NCBI GenBank assembly: GCA_023246325.1
Contig: JAHFIO010000056.1
Location: forward strand, 1-6,170
DNA from: Candidatus Uhrbacteria bacterium
GTDB taxonomy: Bacteria > Patescibacteriota > Patescibacteriia > 2-12-FULL-60-25
DNA: 6,170 bases
Reading direction: 5' to 3'
Part shown: positions 1 to 4,430 of the stretch, one piece after another
Layout of the letters: each line of letters begins with the position of its first letter
Numbering within the stretch: the stretch's first letter is position 1
Notes under the pieces: generated by a model
Database searches by the model: none
Told to the model about the DNA's origin: nothing
What the model saw: the letters and a program-made list of their open reading frames with translations, nothing else
Translations under genes and position numbers: made by a program

Positions 1-1758
1 AATGCACAAACTGTGAAATCTTCTGGTTTGAGCGTAGCCCTTGCTTCAAACCCAGTATCAGGCACAATTGTTAAAAATCAAGCTAACGTTGCAATTGCAG
101 GTTTATCACTTACAGCTGCAGCTCAATCTGATATAACAATTACAAGCTTAACACTTACAGGAAGTGCTACATTGAACGGCGGTGTTACATACACAGTTGC
201 TCAATTGTCGACTCTTGTCAGTTCTCTTAAATTGATGGACGGTGCAACTCAGGTTGGTTTGTCGCAAGCTCCAGATACAACTCTTGGAACAGCACAAATT
301 TCCAATATGAATTTAGTTATTCCAAAGGGAACAACAAAGAACTTGACTGTTGTTGCAGCTTTGACATCATCTGCAACTACAACCTCAGCTCTCGATAAGA
401 TCGCTGTTGGTGTAGCCGCAGCAGCAGACATTGCTGCACAAGATGGTGATTCAAATTCTGTAGTCCCAACATTGTCCGCAGGCGTTGTAGCAAATGCTGC
501 AACTGCAGCACAGGTTGTATTACAAACACTTCTTAAGAACGGAACACTTTCAGTCCAAGCTGATTCACACCCTGTTTCAAACATTGTTGTGGCTGGCAAG
601 GATACTTGGGTCAACTTGGCTCAATATAAAGCAACCGCTCAATATGAAGACATTGTTCTTGATCGCATTGCCGTTTATGCTTCAACAACTGCTCCTAACT
701 TGGGTGATTCAGCAGACTACGTTGCAGTCGCAATCGCACAAGGCGGTGTTGTAAAAGGTCAGGATGTATTTGCTTCGGGTGCTTCATCCACAAAGGATAT
801 TGACCTCTCTGCAAATAAATTAACTGTTCCAAAAGATGGAACATTACAATTCCAAGTTTGGGTTAAACTCGCTGGCGTACAAGCATCTTCCTCCGTAAGT
901 GGAGCTCAAACAGGTGTTGCACGTTCAGGACATGCCCCACAAGTCGGTCTTGCAGCTGGTGTACAGACTGGTGAATGGTCAGCAAGTTATGCTGGTGCTG
1001 TGTTGAACATGCGTGCAAATGGTAGTGCATCTGGTGAACGCATTTATGCGGCTTCAACAAATGCAACTGTTGGCAATTCAATGATTCTTCGCAAATCTCA
1101 ACCAATTGTTACAAAGCAAGCGCTTTCAAGTGCAACACTTTCTAACACAGATCAAGATTTGATTCGTTTCCAAGTTTCAGCTGATGCAGCTGGTTCAATT
1201 GCTTGGAAACAAGCAGCCTTCAGCATCTCGAAGTCATCTTTGGTTGGTTTAACCAACTTTAGATTACGACGCGGATCTTCAGATATTGGTACAGGCGCTG
1301 TTGCAATTTTAAATGCAACATCCACTGCTGATTTAGATTCGGCATCGGATCTTATCGCAGGTATTAATAGCGCGAAAGTTGTTGTAGCCTTCAAAGCTAA
1401 CCAAGAAGAAGCAATTTCTGGATCTGGTAACGTGTACACATTGCACGCAACAGTTTCAGGTGCAGCTTCTGGTCAAAATGTAACTACACAATTCTACCGC
1501 GATGCATCTAATCCAGTTGTTACCGGTTATGTAACCAGTACAGCTGCATTTGGTGGATGGGGATCTAGCGCATCTATATTCCATATAGATTCCGCAGGGT
1601 CACCAGACAGTTTAGCAAATGCAACAGGTACATTTGTTTGGTCTGATAACTCAGATGTTCCACACAGCCCATCTTTGGGAACTGCAGGTGGCTCAGGCGA
1701 TTGGACAAATGACTTGTACGTACAAGATTTGTCACAAGCACAAACAGTTAGCTTGTAA
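1..1758 (+). CDS. S-layer-like secreted surface protein, modular, 5'-partial
   Basis: The frame is open from the first base to a TAA at 1756-1758, giving 585 visible residues. A GTG at 13 is in frame but has no visible ribosome site and no signal peptide after it, and the coding pattern continues upstream of it, so the true start lies outside the window. The protein is rich in Ala, Ser, Thr, Val and Gly, has no cysteine and no membrane helix, and alternates short hydrophobic strands with polar turns, as beta-sandwich surface proteins do. Three diverged modules are visible (bases ~25-500, ~544-1000, ~1099-1540); modules 1 and 2 share LSV, PVS and V(I)PK landmarks at matching spacing. A separate tail (about 1540-1755) contains FVWSDNS and DWTN and ends in QTVSL. 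This composition resembles large secreted S-layer-type proteins of Patescibacteria; that family link is from memory. Leucine is mostly TTG or CTT and AAC is frequent, unlike the next two genes, consistent with high expression. An extracellular structural or adhesive role is inferred, with no enzymatic motif seen. Confidence 0.72.
   Translation, partial: NAQTVKSSGLSVALASNPVSGTIVKNQANVAIAGLSLTAAAQSDITITSLTLTGSATLNGGVTYTVAQLSTLVSSLKLMDGATQVGLSQAPDTTLGTAQISNMNLVIPKGTTKNLTVVAALTSSATTTSALDKIAVGVAAAADIAAQDGDSNSVVPTLSAGVVANAATAAQVVLQTLLKNGTLSVQADSHPVSNIVVAGKDTWVNLAQYKATAQYEDIVLDRIAVYASTTAPNLGDSADYVAVAIAQGGVVKGQDVFASGASSTKDIDLSANKLTVPKDGTLQFQVWVKLAGVQASSSVSGAQTGVARSGHAPQVGLAAGVQTGEWSASYAGAVLNMRANGSASGERIYAASTNATVGNSMILRKSQPIVTKQALSSATLSNTDQDLIRFQVSADAAGSIAWKQAAFSISKSSLVGLTNFRLRRGSSDIGTGAVAILNATSTADLDSASDLIAGINSAKVVVAFKANQEEAISGSGNVYTLHATVSGAASGQNVTTQFYRDASNPVVTGYVTSTAAFGGWGSSASIFHIDSAGSPDSLANATGTFVWSDNSDVPHSPSLGTAGGSGDWTNDLYVQDLSQAQTVSL
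25..1540 (+). repeat. Three diverged protein modules of about 160-190 residues within the surface protein
   Basis: This is a protein-level repeat; the DNA copies are too diverged to recombine. Module 1 opens with GLSVALASNPVSG (base 25) and reaches VIPKGTTKNLTVVAAL at 316. Module 2 opens with TLSVQADSHPVSN (base 544) and reaches TVPKDGTLQFQVWVKL at 823. Module 3 opens near PIVTKQALSSATL (base 1099) and reaches a strand reading KVVVAFKA near 1375. The opening-to-landmark distances are 291, 279 and roughly 265-275 bases. An ungapped alignment of the first ~41 residues of modules 1 and 2 shows about 11 identities, including LSV, PVS and a shared DI. Module 3 is the most diverged and lacks the PK pair. 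The likely structure is a chain of beta-sandwich domains, each opening with the same hairpin; module limits are approximate. Confidence 0.55.
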
Positions 1759-1902
1759 TCTTAAAAATCGTATCTCGTATTATTTGAAAAATATACTTTC
1801 CTAAGTCACTTGCACGCATAGCCTTGTGCTTACCGCGCAGTTCACTTTCAGAAATATATTTTCACTTGAACCACATACGTTTATTAAGACATAGGCAAAA
1901 CA

Positions 1903-1931
1903 CAAAACCCCCGCAAATTGCGGGGGTTTTG
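1903..1931 (+). terminator. Rho-independent terminator, possibly bidirectional
   Basis: A perfect inverted repeat pairs 1903-1916 (CAAAACCCCCGCAA) with 1918-1931 around a single central A at 1917, so the physical loop is only a few bases once the innermost pairs open. The core is five C:G pairs flanked by A/T pairs. The right arm ends in TTTT, which doubles as a short U tract, and the left arm begins with AAAA after another A-rich run, so the structure could also terminate minus-strand transcription. It lies 144 bases after the stop of the surface-protein gene and ends about 90 bases before the next start codon, separating the two transcription units. Confidence 0.88.
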
Positions 1932-1934
1932 ATT

Positions 1935-1943
1935 TGTGGATAA
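1935..1943 (-). promoter_or_regulatory. DnaA-box-like 9-mer (TTATCCACA on the minus strand)
   Basis: The + strand reads TGTGGATAA, the exact complement of the consensus DnaA box TTATCCACA. It lies four bases after the terminator arm and about 35 bases upstream of the predicted -35 box of the next gene. Only one box is present: there is no cluster, no AT-rich unwinding element beyond ordinary local AT content, and no dnaA or dnaN neighbour, so it is not an origin. It may be a regulatory DnaA site or a chance match. The identity of the 9-mer is certain; its function is not. Confidence 0.3.
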
Positions 1944-1977
1944 CCCCCTATTCTTTTTTTGAGCGCATATGCTACTC

Positions 1978-2006
1978 TTGGCACATTAATCTTTTATCAC
2001 TATCCT
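1978..2006 (+). promoter_or_regulatory. Candidate sigma70-type promoter for the O-antigen-ligase-like gene
   Basis: TTGGCA at 1978-1983 matches the -35 consensus at five of six positions. A 17-base spacer leads to TATCCT at 2001-2006, which matches the -10 consensus at four of six, including the key first T, second A and last T. Transcription would begin near 2013, leaving only about six bases before the ATG at 2019. There is no Shine-Dalgarno sequence in that interval, so the message would be nearly leaderless. An alternative -10, TATGCT at 1968-1973, has no matching -35. This placement makes the upstream in-frame TTG at 1959 an unlikely start. Confidence 0.42.
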
Positions 2007-2018
2007 GCAAATAAAAAT

Positions 2019-4382
2019 ATGACCAGAAATACCGCAGTCAAATGGCTTAAAGCTATAACGTATATAGGCATATACGGTGGACTTTTACTTCCGCTTGTTT
2101 TTGTCCCTGTCGTCATTTTTCCATTTGTTTTTTCAAAACACATTTGTTTTCAAGTCTTGATTGGTCTTACATTTCCTGCATATATTGCGCTTGCATGGGC
2201 TGAACCAAAATATCGTCCGCGATGGAAAGCGCCATTGTTTATTGCTATTGGATTTTATTTTATAGCCCTTGCACTTTCTGTTGTATTCGCCGCAGATCCT
2301 TTACGAGCGTGGTGGGGGAATCAAGAGCGCATGAATGGGTTATTTCAAGTATTGCATTTTTTTATTTGGATGGTAATGACATCATCCATGTTACATACAT
2401 GGAAACAATGGAAAAATATTTTGATGTATGAAGTTGCTTTAGGTGTTTTCATGGGCTGTGTATCGTTATTGCAATTACCGTTTCCTCGTTTGCTTATGTT
2501 TCAAGCAGGGCCACGTGTTGGTGGATTGTTAGACAATCCCATATATATGGCGGCATATCAAATGTTTAATTTATTTTTTATTTTAATGCTATGGTTGAAG
2601 GGGGCGAAGTCAGGAACAAAAATATTTCTTGGAATCGCTGCCGTAGTTGATATCGCTGCATTTCTTGCTACGCAATCACGTGGAGGTTTAGTTGGGTTAT
2701 TTATTGGATTGCTTGCATTTGGATTTTTCTATTCATTAATGTCTACAAGCAAAAAAGCAAAAATTGCTATAGTATCTGTCATTGCGTTTATTTTTGTTTT
2801 TTATGGAGTCGTTTATTTTAATCGAACTTCTAAAATAGTGCAGGATACAGGGCTTGCTCGTTTAGTGGATTTAAACGCAACAATTGATACACGTTTGATC
2901 GCATGGCATATTGCCTGGAATGGTTTTATAGAACGTCCATTAACTGGGTGGGGATTAGATAATTATCATATTCTGTTTAATAAAAAATATAATCCGCAAT
3001 CTTTGGAGCATGGGTATTATGAAACATGGTTTGATAGATCGCATAATACGTTGTTTGATGTATTATCCATGACGGGATTATTCGGCATGCTTGCATATAT
3101 AGGGGTTTGGTGGGCTTTGTTTTACAGTATATTTCGGGCGTATAGAAAAAAGTGGATTGATCCAGCCATCGCGAGTATTATTTTATCTTTACCGATTGGA
3201 TATTTTGTTCAGAACTTATTTGTGTTCGATCAGCCGGCAGGATTCACCATGTCGTATTTATTATATGGTTTAGTTATTGCTGCGACATCTGCAGAATTTG
3301 ATGGATTAGCAAAACATGAAGACGCGGTGGATAAAAAAATAGATGCGATTCATACGGATATTCCCGTTGTAACGCTCGTACTTGTGTATATGTTTTCACT
3401 TTTTATTATTTGGCATGGGAGCATCCTGCCGTGGAAAGCATCGTATTATTCCATTGCGTCAAATAATAATTTTTCTGCGGGAACAATGGAAGAATCATTT
3501 CGTTTGGCAAAAATCGCAGCCGCAACACCCACGCCGTATTTAGACGAACAAATATTTTTGGAAACACAGAATTTAATGAAATTAGTTGATAATAATTCTT
3601 TATCAAAAGTACCTTTTTGGAAAGAGTGGCATGATTTAGTTGTGAGTATTGCAGAAAGACATTTGGCACAACATGGTATGAATACACATCCACTTTTTGT
3701 GTATGCTACATTTTTGCAATCATTTGCTAGCTCAGTTCCCGAGGATGGGCCGAAAGCAGAAATATATTATCAACGCGCTTTAGAAACAAGTCCAACGCGT
3801 CAACAATTATTATTTACTATTGCAAGATGGAAAGTTATTCAAGGAAAAAAACAAGAGGGATATGAATATTTTAAACGTGCATTAGATGAAGATGGGCATG
3901 TGGGAGAAAGTCATTGGTATGTTGGTTTATCGTTGTCATATGATTTAAATAAAAAAGATGAAGGTTCAAAAGAATTAATTGCATCACAAAATGTGTCTTC
4001 GCCGTATAGTATAAAAAATGCACGTGAATTAGCGGCATTGTCTGATGCATATGCGAATAGTGCTGACATAGAAGGATGGAAGAAAAATATTTTTGAACAA
4101 ATCAGAAATTTCACAAATGGTGATGTGTCTACATATGTTCAAATCGCGCGTGGTGCAGAAAAATTACATTTACTAGATCAGCGCAATTTATTGTTAAAAG
4201 CAATTCAAAAATTAGACCCTGAAACTGAAATACATTTTGGACCTGTATTAAGTGGAATGGTAAAAACAATAGATGAAAGTTTAAATATGACCTCGAATAC
4301 GCAGTCTATTGCACAGCCAGCTGCCGCAGTGCCAGGAGTTACAATTACACCAGACACTCCAGGTATACAGATCGTGAAATAG
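2019..4382 (+). CDS. O-antigen ligase/polymerase family (Wzy_C) membrane protein with C-terminal TPR-like domain
   Basis: This 787-residue protein probably polymerises lipid-linked glycans or transfers them to an acceptor outside the membrane, as WaaL, Wzy and PglL-type enzymes do. I count 12-13 hydrophobic helices (about residues 17-39, 44-62, 72-92, 108-124, 133-152, 175-193, 200-217, 224-242, 249-268, 346-372, 384-402, 407-424, 448-466). Family signatures are WWGNQER at 98-104, TQSRGG ending at 223, and a large outer loop (~270-345) with GWGLDNYH at 310-317 and DRSHN at 339-343. H342 is the likely counterpart of the conserved loop histidine of WaaL/PglL. Residues ~470-787 are soluble and mostly helical; ~578-660 look like TPR units (YYQRALETSP, then YFKRALDED). 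The tail is Pro/Thr-rich. I chose ATG 2019 over an in-frame TTG at 1959 because the 20 extra residues overlap the likely promoter and the sequence from 2019 gives a standard N-terminus. The stop is TAG at 4380-4382. Substrate and acceptor cannot be read from sequence; ligase, polymerase and protein O-glycosyltransferase remain possible. Confidence 0.85.
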   Translation: MTRNTAVKWLKAITYIGIYGGLLLPLVFVPVVIFPFVFSKHICFQVLIGLTFPAYIALAWAEPKYRPRWKAPLFIAIGFYFIALALSVVFAADPLRAWWGNQERMNGLFQVLHFFIWMVMTSSMLHTWKQWKNILMYEVALGVFMGCVSLLQLPFPRLLMFQAGPRVGGLLDNPIYMAAYQMFNLFFILMLWLKGAKSGTKIFLGIAAVVDIAAFLATQSRGGLVGLFIGLLAFGFFYSLMSTSKKAKIAIVSVIAFIFVFYGVVYFNRTSKIVQDTGLARLVDLNATIDTRLIAWHIAWNGFIERPLTGWGLDNYHILFNKKYNPQSLEHGYYETWFDRSHNTLFDVLSMTGLFGMLAYIGVWWALFYSIFRAYRKKWIDPAIASIILSLPIGYFVQNLFVFDQPAGFTMSYLLYGLVIAATSAEFDGLAKHEDAVDKKIDAIHTDIPVVTLVLVYMFSLFIIWHGSILPWKASYYSIASNNNFSAGTMEESFRLAKIAAATPTPYLDEQIFLETQNLMKLVDNNSLSKVPFWKEWHDLVVSIAERHLAQHGMNTHPLFVYATFLQSFASSVPEDGPKAEIYYQRALETSPTRQQLLFTIARWKVIQGKKQEGYEYFKRALDEDGHVGESHWYVGLSLSYDLNKKDEGSKELIASQNVSSPYSIKNARELAALSDAYANSADIEGWKKNIFEQIRNFTNGDVSTYVQIARGAEKLHLLDQRNLLLKAIQKLDPETEIHFGPVLSGMVKTIDESLNMTSNTQSIAQPAAAVPGVTITPDTPGIQIVK

Positions 4383-4386
4383 GTGA
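4381..4386 (+). promoter_or_regulatory. Shine-Dalgarno sequence AGGTGA pointing at a 12-codon ORF
   Basis: AGGTGA is fully complementary to the usual 3' end of 16S rRNA (...TCACCT...) and lies five bases before the ATG at 4392. It begins inside the TAG stop of the preceding gene. It is 31 bases from the asnB-like ATG at 4418, too far to serve that start directly. It is the clearest ribosome-binding site in the window and serves the short overlapping ORF, not the long gene, unless coupling occurs. Confidence 0.4.
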
Positions 4387-4411
4387 CAAAAATGCTTAAA
4401 AAAGCTACGCT
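4383..4411 (+). promoter_or_regulatory. Candidate promoter giving a leaderless asnB-like message
   Basis: GTGACA at 4383-4388 matches the -35 consensus at five of six positions and starts directly after the preceding stop codon. A 17-base spacer leads to TACGCT at 4406-4411, a weak -10 that keeps the key T, A and final T. Transcription starting seven bases further on would begin at 4418, which is the A of the ATG. No Shine-Dalgarno sequence lies within 5-12 bases of that ATG, which fits leaderless initiation. The -35 overlaps the AGGTGA ribosome site, so the two readings compete. The weak -10 keeps confidence low. Confidence 0.33.
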
Positions 4412-4430
4412 ACTCATATGTGTGGCATAG
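4392..4430 (+). CDS. Possible 12-residue leader peptide overlapping the asnB-like start
   Basis: ATG at 4392 opens a 12-codon frame reading MLKKATLLICVA and stopping at TAG 4428-4430, ten bases beyond the A of the asnB ATG. It has a good Shine-Dalgarno sequence (AGGTGA) at a five-base spacing. It lies in the same frame as the preceding gene, after that gene's TAG, and in a different frame from asnB. A ribosome finishing at 4430 would sit over the asnB start, so translational coupling by re-initiation is plausible. The peptide has the basic-then-hydrophobic look of a tiny membrane peptide but is too short to judge. It could equally be a chance ORF; no conservation data are available here. Confidence 0.22.
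   Translation: MLKKATLLICVA

Noticed and set aside
13..15. GTG as the start of the surface-protein gene
   Set aside because: The frame is open to base 1, no signal peptide follows, and module 1 appears already under way, so the gene is simply cut by the window edge.
249..1439. Minus-strand open frames of 80-121 codons opposite the surface-protein gene
   Set aside because: They are antisense shadows of a strongly coding + frame, with no family resemblance and no ribosome sites noted.
1935..1943. Replication origin
   Set aside because: Only one DnaA box, no box cluster and no replication genes nearby.
1965..1972. Perfect 8-base palindrome GCATATGC as an operator
   Set aside because: It is short, does not extend symmetrically, and is expected often in AT-rich DNA; there is no second copy in the intergenic gap.
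1959..2018. In-frame TTG start adding 20 residues to the ligase-like protein
   Set aside because: It has no ribosome site, the extra stretch overlaps the best promoter boxes, and ATG 2019 gives a normal family N-terminus.
3406..4417. Minus-strand open frames opposite the ligase-like gene
   Set aside because: They overlap a clear coding region and have low-complexity, implausible translations.
4380..4430. Readthrough or recoding of the TAG ending the ligase-like gene, which would add 15 codons
   Set aside because: The added residues match nothing, and the protein is already full length for the family. The UGA-as-glycine code of Gracilibacteria/SR1 is also not supported, since the long frames contain no in-frame TGA.
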